DNA of 64,000 bases from Valencia hispanica. Taxonomy: Eukaryota > Chordata > Actinopteri > Cyprinodontiformes > Valenciidae. The position numbers were made by a program, and so were the translations under genes. The stretch's first letter is position 1. Each line of letters starts with the position of its first letter. The notes beneath the pieces were generated by a model, which did not search any database, was not told the origin of the DNA, and saw nothing but the letters and a program-made list of their open reading frames with translations. The DNA is taken from NCBI GenBank assembly GCA_963556495.2, contig OY747712.1, positions 25,832,235 through 25,896,234 of the forward strand. The letters are read 5' to 3'. This document shows positions 1-9,190 of the stretch, piece after piece.

Positions 1-745
1 ATGCGGTCTCATGACCGAGCCGTACGGCGGGAGATACAGTCACCTTTTTGACAAAGAGAGCTGCACCTAAAATCCATAGTTTGAAAGTAGAATCTGCAGC
101 CCCCATAAGACAGAACGCATCGCTTGCCCGTGTTAGCTTAATTCTTATGTCAACAGAGTTCAAAAGTAGTCTTTCACAGAATAATATGTCAGCATGAAGC
201 GGTCCTAGCAGGTGCACCTCTCGAGATTGGGCTGTAAAGGAGGCACGTTGGTTTAATCCTTCATTCGGTCCATCAATAGTCTCTGTAGAATCCATTTCAT
301 CGGCTGTATCTTTATAAAAAAGCCCTGCACTGAACTGGCTTTTAAGGGTTTGATCTGAATAATTAAGCAATGTTTCGATCATAGCTCTATAAGGATGCGT
401 AGCGCTGGACTGCGATATTAAACGGTCTCCAAGGGTTACATCACATTGGGAAAAAATTGTTTTCGGAGGGTAGTTAATTAAGCCGACCTTAGCGTCACGA
501 GCCATGGGCGAACCGTTAGCATTGCTAATTTTAACTCTGAGATGGATCAACATGTCATTTAAATCGGTATACGACTCGCCCCCACCAGGGATAAAAAATT
601 CTATCGGTCCTCCATCGGTGATGGCTGAAAGGGGTGAAATCTCAGTGTACAGCTTATCCTCTACCGATAGTTGAGTCATAGGCGCTGAAAATAAGTCAAG
701 CTCACCGAGCGTACACTCTCCCGATTTGACATGTAGTAGAGCCAT
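1..745 (-). CDS. Capsid protein, F54H12.2-like, N-terminal part (runs off window)
   Basis: The frame opens with ATG at 745 (MALLHVKSGEC) and stays open to the window edge, about 248 codons, so the C-terminus is missing. The early segment ELDLFSAPMTQLSVE, then SAITDGGPIEFFIPGGGESY and TDLNDMLIHLRVKI, fits the proteins annotated as F54H12.2-like in fish and invertebrate gene sets. From memory these are capsid proteins of Maverick-type elements, probably the double jelly-roll major capsid protein; that role is inferred, not shown here. The gene starts 12 bp after the stop of the core-protein gene, as expected for a late structural block. No stop or frameshift is seen in the visible part. Confidence 0.72.
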   Translation of the reverse strand, partial: MALLHVKSGECTLGELDLFSAPMTQLSVEDKLYTEISPLSAITDGGPIEFFIPGGGESYTDLNDMLIHLRVKISNANGSPMARDAKVGLINYPPKTIFSQCDVTLGDRLISQSSATHPYRAMIETLLNYSDQTLKSQFSAGLFYKDTADEMDSTETIDGPNEGLNQRASFTAQSREVHLLGPLHADILFCERLLLNSVDIRIKLTRASDAFCLMGAADSTFKLWILGAALFVKKVTVSPAVRLGHETA

Positions 746-757
746 ATTCCTATTCGG

Positions 758-1204
758 TTAAAATATGTCAGAGCCTCTGCCGGACTTCCTTCCCCTCTGC
801 CTGCTCACCCTGAGTGGTTTCTTTTTCTTTGTCTTGGCTTGTTTTCTAGTCATCCAAACACGCTCTCCAGGGGGTCTCTTTCGACCTCGTCTTGATAAGA
901 TCATTATTCCAGAACCTTCCTGAGCATCAGAATTCTGACCGATCTTGCTCTTGATTTTATTGACCGCCCTCCCAAAGACGTCCGAAGCTATATTCGATGC
1001 CGCAGCTTTAAGGTGCGGTTTAGCAATCGACATTCCTTTCTTAACAAATGGGGATATAAATCGGAAGAGGCGGGCAAACACAGATCCAAATCCACGACCA
1101 TACATGACAGGCTGTCCTGAAAACCCGGGTAGCTCTCCACCCGTCTGGTTCACATAATATTGTACAAACCGCGTTGGTTCTGGTCTGTGTGTTAAGTATG
1201 CCAT
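758..1204 (-). CDS. Basic virion core protein, adenovirus pX/pVI-like
   Basis: 148 residues. The middle holds YGRGFGSVFARLFRFISPFV followed by an alanine-rich amphipathic stretch, a pattern typical of the small core or membrane-active proteins (PX) of Mavericks and of adenovirus pX/pVI. The C-terminal 50 residues are very rich in Lys and Arg (KTKKKKPLRVSRQRGRKSGR), which suits DNA binding inside the virion. The start ATG at 1204 overlaps the end of the penton-like gene by 13 bp, and its stop is 12 bp before the capsid gene. Function is inferred from composition, motif and gene position. Confidence 0.6.
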   Translation of the reverse strand: MAYLTHRPEPTRFVQYYVNQTGGELPGFSGQPVMYGRGFGSVFARLFRFISPFVKKGMSIAKPHLKAAASNIASDVFGRAVNKIKSKIGQNSDAQEGSGIMILSRRGRKRPPGERVWMTRKQAKTKKKKPLRVSRQRGRKSGRGSDIF

Positions 1205-2001
1205 TTTACCGCAGGTGTCAAAACCGGTTTAAAGTGCAGCTTCACGATCGTCTTCCCGTATACAAAGTTCACACACTCGTTACGATCTGTTTTTACCTGT
1301 ATGCAGATTGTCTTAATATAGCTTTTTGAAACGGGGAGGTAATGCACTGTGTTATACCTCACACCAATCACGTCACCGAATTTACCATTTATGTTTACGA
1401 CACCGAGCAGAGGTGAGTGACTGTCACCAACAGTTTGGAAATGGATTATGTCTGTGTAGACAAACAGGTTATATACACCAGTGCCGAGATCCGCTGGGTG
1501 GGGCGCAGGTCTGTTGGAGATGGTCCACCATTCGTCAGCGTTCAAACCGAGCATGATGGAGAGAGGGTTGCTAGCTCGAATTTTGTATCTTCCATTCCCC
1601 TTGAAGTCAAACTTTTTCGAGACATTATTGTAGGTTAGATCGATGCTCCTGTCATATTTCTTCACGGCTGGGACTAGAGCATCTGAGAGGTCTTGAGGTC
1701 TCTCAAAATACCCCCCTCCGGAAAACTTGGACCTGGCGTATTCTATACGGGGTGTATTCCTCTCATCTTTAGATTTGTCTCCCACCTCATAAACAACCTT
1801 CTTTAAATCAATGTACGAATGCTGATCCGACAGGTTATACCATGTATGAGTGTAGACAATTTCACACAGTCCCACTACCCAGTCTCCACTTAGCTCAATA
1901 GCCTTTGGAAGGTCTGTAGTATAATTTGAGCTCGTGTTATCTTTAAATACCTCTCCGCTGGCGTTGGAAGGTAGAGTTACATAGAACCCCTCATCAGACA
2001 T
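1192..2001 (-). CDS. Penton-like minor capsid protein
   Basis: 269 residues. The N-terminus FYVTLPSNASGEVFKDNTSS then NYTTDLPKAIELSGDWVVGL and EIVYTHTWYNL matches the opening of the Maverick protein that forms the single jelly-roll penton or minor capsid subunit; related fish and cnidarian proteins begin almost the same way. The length fits the family. It sits between integrase and core protein and overlaps the core gene at its 3' end. No stop codon interrupts it. The role in capsid vertices is family knowledge, not visible directly. Confidence 0.68.
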   Translation of the reverse strand: MSDEGFYVTLPSNASGEVFKDNTSSNYTTDLPKAIELSGDWVVGLCEIVYTHTWYNLSDQHSYIDLKKVVYEVGDKSKDERNTPRIEYARSKFSGGGYFERPQDLSDALVPAVKKYDRSIDLTYNNVSKKFDFKGNGRYKIRASNPLSIMLGLNADEWWTISNRPAPHPADLGTGVYNLFVYTDIIHFQTVGDSHSPLLGVVNINGKFGDVIGVRYNTVHYLPVSKSYIKTICIQVKTDRNECVNFVYGKTIVKLHFKPVLTPAVKWHT

Positions 2002-2130
2002 TGTGAATTTGATGGAGCAAAAAAAGTCATCTAAAGGCTTTGGAGGGTAAGGTTTACTAATTAATCATAGTCTGTAGAACCCACGCTTTATAGTGAATCG
2101 ACGACGTGTTACACGGTTTTGTGGGCGATA

Positions 2131-3222
2131 TTATTTGACACTTTTAACATCTGAGGCTCTGACCCAACTGTTGAATTTTTTGGGCCAATTTCTCCACCTC
2201 ACAAAGACTTGGTCCTCCCCGTTGACTCTCCGCCGCTTTAAAATCTTGTCCACGTTATACACCCGCTCACCATTAATTTTTACTTTCTGCAATTCGGCCT
2301 CATAAAACGATCCGTGTATTCGATCCTGATCATAATCAACTAACTCGTACACTGGGGGGTAGCGGAGTATGCAACGGTCAACCGTAAATATTTCATCTGT
2401 GAAGCTGTTCTCATATTTCTTATCAAATACCCCACGTAGCTTTGATATTCTGACCAGATCCCCTTTCTTAAACTTTGTCTTTATTTTACCAGAGTCTATC
2501 GATGGGGTGATGCAATAGAGGTTTTTCATGACTTGAGGAGTATTCTCTGACGTCACTTGCATAGGTGTCATCTTAATGCTTGAGTGGAAGCTGTGGTTGT
2601 AACTCTCCACTAGCTTTTGAAGGACGTCGATGTACCGGAAGGTGTTATTAGCGGTGAAATATCTCCACATTCTACCCTTCAGAGTGCGATTGAAGCGCTC
2701 AACAACAGATGCCTTTAGATCACTGGCTGTACTAAAGTGGGTAATACCATATTTCTTCATCATTAACTTAAATTGTTTATTATAAAACTCTTTACCAGCA
2801 TCGGTCTGTAATTTTTGTGGAATTTGACTCTCCTGAAAAACTGATTCAAACCCCTTAACGACCTCACACCCCGTCTTTCTCTTTAAAGCACGCACATACG
2901 CCTTTTTTGAAAAGACATCAATCACTGTTAGTAAATAGTTGAATCCGTCGTTATGTGTCGCCAAGGCTTGCATGTCACATAAGTCGGCCTGGAATTGCTT
3001 CAAGGGTTTGGTTACAAAAACACGATTCTGGGGAAACTTTACTCGTGCAGGTTTATGCAACGTGTAGGTGTCCTCGCCTGAAAGAAAGTCTTTTACTTTT
3101 TCGACACCGATCACACGTCCTTCTCTGTCCTTTAAACCCCTTCTCAATCTGTCAACACCCCCATAGCTCCCCGGATGGGCGGGGTCATAGTATGCATTGG
3201 TCAACACCCTCTGTTCTGACAT
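2131..3222 (-). CDS. Retroviral-type integrase with C-terminal chromodomain
   Basis: 363 residues. The catalytic core shows the three acidic residues in order: Asp in FQADLCDMQ (about residue 80), Asp in LQTDAGKEFY (about 141) and Glu in SVVERFNRTLK (about 177), spaced as in DD35E integrases. An SH3-like region follows (FKKGDLVRISK), and the last 45 residues form a chromodomain (VYNVDKILKRRR then VFVRWRNWPKKFNSW). Mavericks use this enzyme to insert element ends into the host chromosome; the chromodomain probably reads histone methylation. ATG at 3222; the frame is intact with all catalytic residues, so the protein could be functional. The N-terminal zinc-binding HHCC part is not evident. Confidence 0.93.
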   Translation of the reverse strand: MSEQRVLTNAYYDPAHPGSYGGVDRLRRGLKDREGRVIGVEKVKDFLSGEDTYTLHKPARVKFPQNRVFVTKPLKQFQADLCDMQALATHNDGFNYLLTVIDVFSKKAYVRALKRKTGCEVVKGFESVFQESQIPQKLQTDAGKEFYNKQFKLMMKKYGITHFSTASDLKASVVERFNRTLKGRMWRYFTANNTFRYIDVLQKLVESYNHSFHSSIKMTPMQVTSENTPQVMKNLYCITPSIDSGKIKTKFKKGDLVRISKLRGVFDKKYENSFTDEIFTVDRCILRYPPVYELVDYDQDRIHGSFYEAELQKVKINGERVYNVDKILKRRRVNGEDQVFVRWRNWPKKFNSWVRASDVKSVK

Positions 3223-3447
3223 TTTACTATCGAATGATAGTACAGGAGAACGGCTAGTGTAATTTAACCCTTGTATTAATCAGATAGATGAACCATATGA
3301 TTGGATCAAAGTTTTTTTATTTTTTTATTACAAGATTAAAACCATAGCATTACACAATTATAAAAACAAATGAATAAAAAAACAAAACACGTCAGGATTA
3401 AACTAGCGCATTTATATCAGAGGAGATATAACCAACATTAGTACACA

Positions 3448-4380
3448 TCAGATTTCATAGCCATAGCATCGGGAGACAGTCCTGAGTTCTTCCAGGATGG
3501 CTTCATCATCCCTATCACCATACACAGCTTGAATCGCGTTGTAGAACCCCTGCATACTCCTCAGCTCATGTAGAACGGTTTCAGCTACTGTTTTCACCTT
3601 CATATCATCATCATCATCATGTATGCTCCGATTTACCAGCAGAATTTGAATAGCTGGAATGAATCGCGGGGTAAGAAGTTGTCGCATGACTGATTGAAAG
3701 TGGAGTTGGTAATAATCCTCATCCATTAGCTCTAGGCATTGATGCTGCAACTGACTGGGATGGCTAATTTGACATCCATAACAGTTATCTTTCTGATAAG
3801 CAGCACTGGTCATGTGAAATAGATGCAGAACAGCAGTCTTTACAGCCTTGATGAACCTGGATGACATCAAACCGTCCACCAGGTCCCATTTGTCAACCTC
3901 AGCCAGAGTCGGAGAATCACCCCCCTCATCCTGAGACGCACACCCGTGTTCCGGTGTCGCGCATTCCGGCGCATCGGGGGTCCCACCATCGCTGGGTGCT
4001 GAAGGTCCATCACACTCTCCCTCGAGATCGGGCATAGGCACCGGGGTTGAAGTAGATAGAGGGGGTCTTACACGGCGATGTTTCGTTGTAGGCGGCCGAT
4101 AATAGTTGAAATAAGGGTGACCCGCTCCCCCAGCTTCAGGGTTGTATGATCCCTCGACCCAAGCGTCGGGCTGGGCATCTGCAGGCAGAATCTCCGAAAG
4201 AGAGAACACAGGGGATGGTGGAGAGTAGCATGGCGAGAGCGATGAAATTGACGGTGGATGATACGGGTTAGCGTAGCCGAACCCCACAGGCGATGGCGGA
4301 GCGCTCATCGGCTCATACGGCTGGCCGATCCCCCAGTATGACGGTAGAGTGGTCTGCTTGACGAATCCTCCCATTTCCAT
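3448..4380 (-). CDS. Accessory protein with C-x2-C...H-x-C motif, long paralogue
   Basis: 310 residues, ATG at 4380. The N-terminal 150 residues are low-complexity and rich in Pro, Ser, Tyr and Gly, likely disordered. The C-terminal half is helical in character and holds NCYGCQISHPSQLQHQCL (about residues 200-217), a spaced Cys-Cys-His-Cys set that could bind zinc. A run of five Asp follows. The same motif and the helix before it (AVKTAVLHLF) recur in the neighbouring shorter gene, so the two are paralogues. I do not know a named function; similar motifs occur, from memory, in uncharacterised proteins near Maverick-type genes. It lies upstream of the integrase, behind its own promoter copy, and could be an early regulatory gene. 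Confidence 0.6.
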   Translation of the reverse strand: MEMGGFVKQTTLPSYWGIGQPYEPMSAPPSPVGFGYANPYHPPSISSLSPCYSPPSPVFSLSEILPADAQPDAWVEGSYNPEAGGAGHPYFNYYRPPTTKHRRVRPPLSTSTPVPMPDLEGECDGPSAPSDGGTPDAPECATPEHGCASQDEGGDSPTLAEVDKWDLVDGLMSSRFIKAVKTAVLHLFHMTSAAYQKDNCYGCQISHPSQLQHQCLELMDEDYYQLHFQSVMRQLLTPRFIPAIQILLVNRSIHDDDDDMKVKTVAETVLHELRSMQGFYNAIQAVYGDRDDEAILEELRTVSRCYGYEI

Positions 4381-4504
4381 CGTCTAGGAGAGAAGATTAC
4401 GGCGGCCTGGAAGTCCTGGATGTAATGCCGAAGACCAGGAGGTTTATATAGGAACCTAGCGTACGGGGCGGGGCTTGTAGACTTGTCTGGACATGTTCGG
4501 CATG

Positions 4505-4632
4505 AGGGGCGTGATAAATACAACGATTACAAAGCAGAGCAGGGGCAAGTCGAGCGCCGATTGGTGGACTGTTTTTTATCTACAACTTTAATAGTTTGGA
4601 GGGTTTCTTTTTTCCAGGTTAAACCAACCAGG
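4505..4632 (-). promoter_or_regulatory. Duplicated promoter, copy A (upstream of long accessory gene)
   Basis: A 128-bp block ending about 125 bp before the ATG of the long accessory gene. Read on the minus strand it has a CCAAT box (ccaccaatcg) and, about 45 bp downstream, a TATA-like tatttatc followed by acgcccc. The same block with the same length occurs at 5387-5514, about 86% identical by eye, with both boxes conserved. Conservation of box spacing suggests function. No transcription start can be seen directly. Confidence 0.55.
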
Positions 4633-4640
4633 GTAAGCTA

Positions 4641-5087
4641 CTAAAAGAGGGTAGGACCTGTTTGTAACAAATTTTGCTGGGAATAAAACATATTTTGCTT
4701 TATAGCATCTACACCTAAACACTGGTGCTCCTGCTGACTGCCTCCCATTTTGCAAGAGTTACATTGTTTCCGCAGTAAAGATATGCAGGCATAACCCATA
4801 AAATGGCTTAGAGCAGTTTTAATAGCACTGTTGACTGCGGTAGGTATCCAGTTCTCAATTTCCTCCATTTGATTCTCTTGATCCAGGAAGGAAATCGGAG
4901 TCTCGCTTAAAAGAGGAAAGTCTTCTGTAAAAGCCAATGTCGGATTTTTGTCCAGAGTTGTAGAGGTTGATTTATCGCACATTGAACGTGTCTTCACGGA
5001 TGGAATCCCATTTGACAATTCAGATAAAAGAACAGACGTTTCCTCATCAAGTTCTTCATTTTTAAATTCAACTCTTTTTAGGTCCAT
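4641..5087 (-). CDS. Accessory protein with C-x2-C...H-x-C motif, short paralogue
   Basis: Called from the ATG at 5087 (MDLKRVEFKNEELDEE), 148 residues. The frame stays open upstream to a stop near 5247 but has no ATG there, only a TTG at 5147, so either this ATG is the start or an upstream exon is spliced in. The C-terminal part has AIKTALSHF then QCNSCKMGGSQQEHQCL, the same Cys-Cys-His-Cys pattern as the neighbour. The protein ends soon after the motif, so it lacks the last 90 residues of the long paralogue. It has no proline-rich N-terminal region. Function unknown; expression alongside the long copy is suggested by the shared promoter. Confidence 0.55.
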   Translation of the reverse strand: MDLKRVEFKNEELDEETSVLLSELSNGIPSVKTRSMCDKSTSTTLDKNPTLAFTEDFPLLSETPISFLDQENQMEEIENWIPTAVNSAIKTALSHFMGYACISLLRKQCNSCKMGGSQQEHQCLGVDAIKQNMFYSQQNLLQTGPTLF

Positions 5088-5386
5088 GGTTGGAGTTGAG
5101 GCAGAAGAGGCTATATGCTTGGGCTCAGCTCTGACGCGGTCTGACAATGACGCGGGCTTCTGGGATTCCCCTCGAATGAAGCCGGTGATACAGTCTTCGT
5201 GAAACCGCTGTTTTCTTTGTTCGTCGCAGCACCGCGCTCTGTGTCCTTAAGGTCGGATTGTTGAATGAGGTCCTTCCAGCATGCTGTAGAGATTAACCGT
5301 TTTCCGACAGCCTTTTATACAGGTAAATGCCGCCCGGTGAGCACCGCCCAAACCGGTTTACCCGACTTGCGGACGTAGGTGAAGTC

Positions 5387-5514
5387 AGGGGCGTGATAAA
5401 TACAGCGAATACAAAGCAGAGCAGGGGCGTGTCAAACGCTGATTGGTGGACTGTTTTTTATCAGTAACTTTAGTAGTTTGATAGATTTCTTATTTCCAGC
5501 TTAAAGCAACCAGG
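5387..5514 (-). promoter_or_regulatory. Duplicated promoter, copy B (upstream of short accessory gene)
   Basis: Second copy of the 128-bp block, 882 bp from copy A and equally long. The CCAAT box (ccaccaatca on the minus strand) and the TATA-like tatttatc are unchanged. It lies about 300 bp before the ATG of the short accessory gene, so there may be a longer leader or an upstream exon. With copy A it shows that promoter and gene were duplicated as one unit. Confidence 0.52.
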
Positions 5515-5879
5515 TTTAAAGTGATGTTTTTTTAAATCCTTATCTGTTTTTAAAGACTGTGTAATGGTGCATTTTTAAAATCAACAAAAGGATGAGCATC
5601 TGCTTCAACATAGCTGTGGGTGAATAAATTCTCTTTTTAGTGCTCTTACAAGTTTAATTAATCATGGTTGAATTGTAAGAATCAGATGTAATGGTGTCTC
5701 TAGAGTGTTGGAGCTAATGTGGTTTTAAATTAAAGTGAGGAAGCTAAAAAGCACCTTTTAGCTGTTTAAAATAAAATGGAATGCTCAAGGAGTCATGTTG
5801 AGACAGAGCCCAGACCGTATAATATTAAAGGGACTTGTTCGGACATGTTCTGATGACACTGAGGAGTTAGATTCAAACC

Positions 5880-6385
5880 ATTGGGGGCGCTAAATATACT
5901 ATAGGCTGTAATTTAATTTTTGAGCCACTAGGGGGAGGTATTTTTACATTTGGGTGTAATGTTACTTTGATCCACTAGAGGGGGCCAATTATACAATAGG
6001 CTGTTATATTAATTTTGAACCACTAGAAGGAGGTATTTATATATTTTGGTGTAATACTATTTATTGGGCCACTAGGGGGAGGTATTTTAATATATGCATG
6101 TAGTTTAATTTTTGAGCCAGTAGGGGGAGGTATTTTCATATTTGCATGTCATTTAATTTTAGAGCCACTAGGGGGAGGTATTTTTACATTTGCATGTAAT
6201 GTTACTTTGATCCACTAGAGGGGGCCAATTATACAATAGGCTGTTATATTAATTTTGAACCGCTAGAGGGAGGCATTTATAAGTTTTGGTGTAATAGTAT
6301 TTATTGGGCCACTAGGGGGAGGTATTTTCATTTTTTGCATTTAGTTTAATTGTAGAACCACTAGAGGGAGCCATTTAGTGCCATA
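5880..6385. repeat. Tandem array 1: about 50-bp units centred on CCACTAGGGGGAGG
   Basis: About ten copies of a degenerate unit, each with ccactagggggaggta or a variant (ccagtagggggagg, ccgctagagggagg, ccactagagggggcc) separated by AT-rich spacers such as tttttacatttgcatgtaat. Longer blocks of about 240 bp recur (the piece with caattatacaataggctg near 5987 and again near 6227), so there is a higher-order repeat. All cores point the same way. No coding potential. Confidence 0.85.
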
Positions 6386-6389
6386 TTTT

Positions 6390-6960
6390 GACAGGTGGGC
6401 GTGACCATCAGGGGGCGTACCCTATTTCGACAGGTGGGCGTGTCCTATTTTGACAGGTGGGCGTGGCCACCAGGGGGCGTACCCCATTCTGACAGGTGGG
6501 TGTGTCCTATCTTGACAGGTGGGCGTGGCCGCCAGGGGGCGTATCCCGTTTTGACAGGTGGGCGGGGCCATCAGGGGGCGGGGCTTATTATGACAGGTGG
6601 GCGTGACCATCAAGGGGCGGGGCTTATTGTGACAGGGCGGAGGGGGCGTATCCCGTTTTGACAGGTGGGCGGGGCCATAAGGGGGCGGGGCTTATTGTGA
6701 CAGGTGGGCGTGACCATCAAGGGGCGGAGCTTATTGTGACAGGGCGGAGGGGGCGTATCCCGTTTTGACAGGTGGGCGGGGCCATCAGGGGGCGGGGCTT
6801 ATTGTGACAGGTGGGCGTGTCCATCAGGGGGCGGAGCTTATTGTGACAGGGCGGAGCTTGTCCCGGCAGCCAGGATGCCTGCAAAAGTGGGCGTAACCGG
6901 AAGGGGCGTGACCGGAAGTGGGCGTGGTCAGGGGGCGTGGCCGGAAGGGGCGTGGTCTCA
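6390..6960. repeat. Tandem array 2: 39- to 70-bp GC-rich units with CCAYCAGGGGGCG cores
   Basis: Units read ttttgacaggtgggcgtggc then a ccaccagggggcgt-type core, later changing to gggcggggcttattgtgaca. About nine cores are visible from 6405 to about 6834, all in the same orientation as array 1. The open frames across 6395-6661 are by-products of the repeat and not genes. GC boxes (gggcgtgg, gggcgggg) are dense. The array fades into ggaaggggcgtgaccggaag near 6960. Confidence 0.88.
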
Positions 6961-7424
6961 TTTGTGTTTTGACAGCTAGTGGTCTATACTTTCTCTCACG
7001 TATTTCAATATAAAACCTAGGTGAAATCTTCAGAGGTTTAAAGTCATTTAAGACCTGGAGGGTGAAGTGTTCTAATTTGTAAAACCAATATTTTCTGCCT
7101 CCTGCAAAAAAAATCTCAACTGAGTCCGACTGACTAATTTTAATGTAGATTACTGACTGGAAAAGGTCATTTCTAAAGTACTCAAATGCAAAAAAAAAAG
7201 TGTATTCTTGCTATTAAAAAAGTACCCATGTTGTGCATGTAATGAATTTCTGCTAGAACCTTTTGTCATGTTTAGCTTTTCATGCTAGAACAACACAAAA
7301 AGGGAAGTGGGGGCAAGTGTTGCATGGTTCTGAATTCTTTTTCAACTAGAAGTGCGAAAAGCGTGCTGTACTTTTGTTTCTACACCCCTTTTATTCTGAG
7401 ATTTTTTTGATAAATTTAACAACA

Positions 7425-7467
7425 ACTCACAGCCTTCAGAATTCTATTCATTATGAAGGCTGTGAGT
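7425..7467. repeat. Perfect 14-bp inverted repeat (hairpin)
   Basis: actcacagccttca at 7425-7438 is followed after 15 bp by its exact reverse complement at 7454-7467. It could form a cruciform or RNA hairpin. It lies in otherwise featureless AT-rich sequence (about 7000-8030) in which I see no gene. Confidence 0.6.
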
Positions 7468-8034
7468 TTTACTCTATTAATTATGAAATTGCCTACCTGT
7501 GTATAATTTGTTCTCTGTACAAAACCTGCTGTTCTGTGAAGGCCTTAGAGCTTTGTCAGAGAACATTAATTAATGGACAAGTAGCATCATAAAGACCAAG
7601 AAACACACATCACATATTAAAGCTAAATCCCAAGCTCTGAACATCTCAATTCCTCATCCATAAATGGAAAAAGTATGGCACAGCTTTAAAGCTAATCAGT
7701 CATCCACCTAATGTGCCCTGGCAGAAAGAGTATTAGTCTGAGAAGCTGTAGAGAGGCCCATTGTAACTTTGGGGGAGTCACAGGGATCTGCAACTCGGGT
7801 GTGAGAATCTATTGTTTGAAAACAATTAAGAGTGCACTCATAAATGTGGCCTGTATAGAAGAGCGGAAAGATTGTTGAACTGTTAGAAGAAAGCTATAAG
7901 AAAGCCATATGTTGCAATTCCAAAACCAATGTATGAGTCAGCAAACATGTGAAAGAAGGTACTCTGTTTAAATAAACCAAAATTAAACTTTTGGACTACA
8001 TGCAAGACCCTATGTTTGTTTAGTTTATTGGAGG

Positions 8035-8695
8035 GTCCCTGAGGACCTCAGGGCTGCAGAGAACGTTAAGGTTTGTAAGACCAGGCTCAAGACTCACCTT
8101 TTTAGCCTAGCTTTTAATTGATTATTATTTATTAGTATCTGCTTAATTGCTCTGCATGTTTTACCTGATTAAACTTTAGCAGTGTTTTACACTAAATGAT
8201 TCTAAATTTTATCAGTGTTTAAATGATATCAGTGTTTTACTATTTAATCTCATACTTATCTACTCTTTATTTTAACATTTTAACCTGTTATTTTAATGTT
8301 TCTTCCAGTGTTTGCTCTGTGGGAGCCCTCTGCCTCAAGAGCGGTGGATCGGCTGTGGCTGCCTTGGTACTCTCCAGATAGTGCTTGGGTGGAGGTGGGG
8401 GTCTCAGTCTTCCCTCCACTGGGCGCCCTGGCCCATGCCTTGGCTGCTGCTGTGGATCTGCTGCTGCCGATGCAGATGGCTCCCCTGATGGCGTTTTCTT
8501 ACCTGGCTCATCCGTACTTAGCCCAATGTCCTTGTTTACTGTTGCGTGCATGGCAGATGGGGGGGTATAACTCTGATCATGTCTTTATTTTGGGTGGTGG
8601 TGTTATGTGGGGTCATTTTAATTTGTAAAGCACTTTGAGATGGTATTTTGTATAAAAAGTGCTTTATAAATAATGTTTGATTTGATTAAGCTGCC
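8035..8695 (+). mobile_element. L2-type LINE, 5'-truncated 3' end
   Basis: Starts within the last RT codons (gacctcagggctgcagagaa ... caagactcacctttttagcc), continues through a GC-richer 3' UTR and ends in gcactttgagatggtat and ataaatgtttgatttgatt-type sequence, the usual fish L2 tail. The same 3' UTR is found at 47,080-47,620, so both are one family. 5' truncation is normal for LINEs. It cannot make protein. Confidence 0.75.
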
Positions 8696-8769
8696 AAGTT
8701 ACACAAACTTACAAAACTAACTTGGATAAACTTAATTCCATTACTTGTTACCAGTTGAAGAAATTAATT

Positions 8770-9190
8770 AAAACTGGCTCAACTATTCTTCTATTTCAAT
8801 GTGTGAGACCCTGTGTGTGAAGGAGAACTACCACCATGACACACACTACCTCCATAAAGCATGATGGTTGGGATGCTTTTTTCAGGATGGACTTTTCAAC
8901 TTACCCCAGACTATAGCTATGGCAGCTATAATCACTGCTAAAGGTAGTTTTACAAAGCATTGGCACAGGGGTGCTGAACACATACACATGCCACACTTTT
9001 CAGATATGTATTTGTGGAACATGCTGAAAAGCATGCATATTTTTTTATTCCACAGCACAGTTATGAAGTGTATTTTGTTAGGTCTGTCACATTAAATCCT
9101 AATAAAGTACTGCAAATGTCATGGGTTTTATATGACAACATTTGAAAAGTTCAAGGGATAATATTCAAATTGCAAGGTACTGTATTCTCA
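8770..9190 (+). mobile_element. Tc1/mariner-family relic
   Basis: Segments such as aagcatgatggttgggatgc, gcattggcacaggggtgctg and the end aatcctaataaagtactgca ... gaaaagttcaagggataata resemble a Tc1-derived repeat that is very common in fish, in the sense orientation. No transposase frame survives. The stretch 9190-10,610 after it shows no gene or clear element. Confidence 0.5.

Larger units (their letters stand above)
1..6960 (-). mobile_element. Maverick/Polinton (adintovirus-like) element, one end
   Basis: Six minus-strand reading frames form a compact viral-type gene block: capsid-like protein, core protein, penton-like protein, chromodomain integrase and two accessory proteins. Spacing in the structural part is tight (a 13-bp overlap and a 12-bp gap). 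Family knowledge: Mavericks carry a retroviral-type integrase beside adenovirus-like morphogenesis genes. No frame here is broken, whereas the other elements in the window are decayed, so the copy may be young. DNA polymerase B, protease and packaging ATPase would lie left of the window and are not seen. The right boundary is not fixed; I include the tandem arrays to about 6960 because Maverick terminal repeats often hold tandem repeats, but no second terminus is available to prove it. Confidence 0.75.

Noticed and set aside
6395..6661. Open frames of 88 and 63 codons with repeated Gly-Gly-Arg-Gly or Pro-Pro-Val
   Set aside because: They translate tandem array units; length multiples keep the frame open by chance.
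8288..8628. Frames of 87 and 110 residues
   Set aside because: They lie in the L2 3' UTR, which is non-coding and shared with the copy at 47.3 kb.
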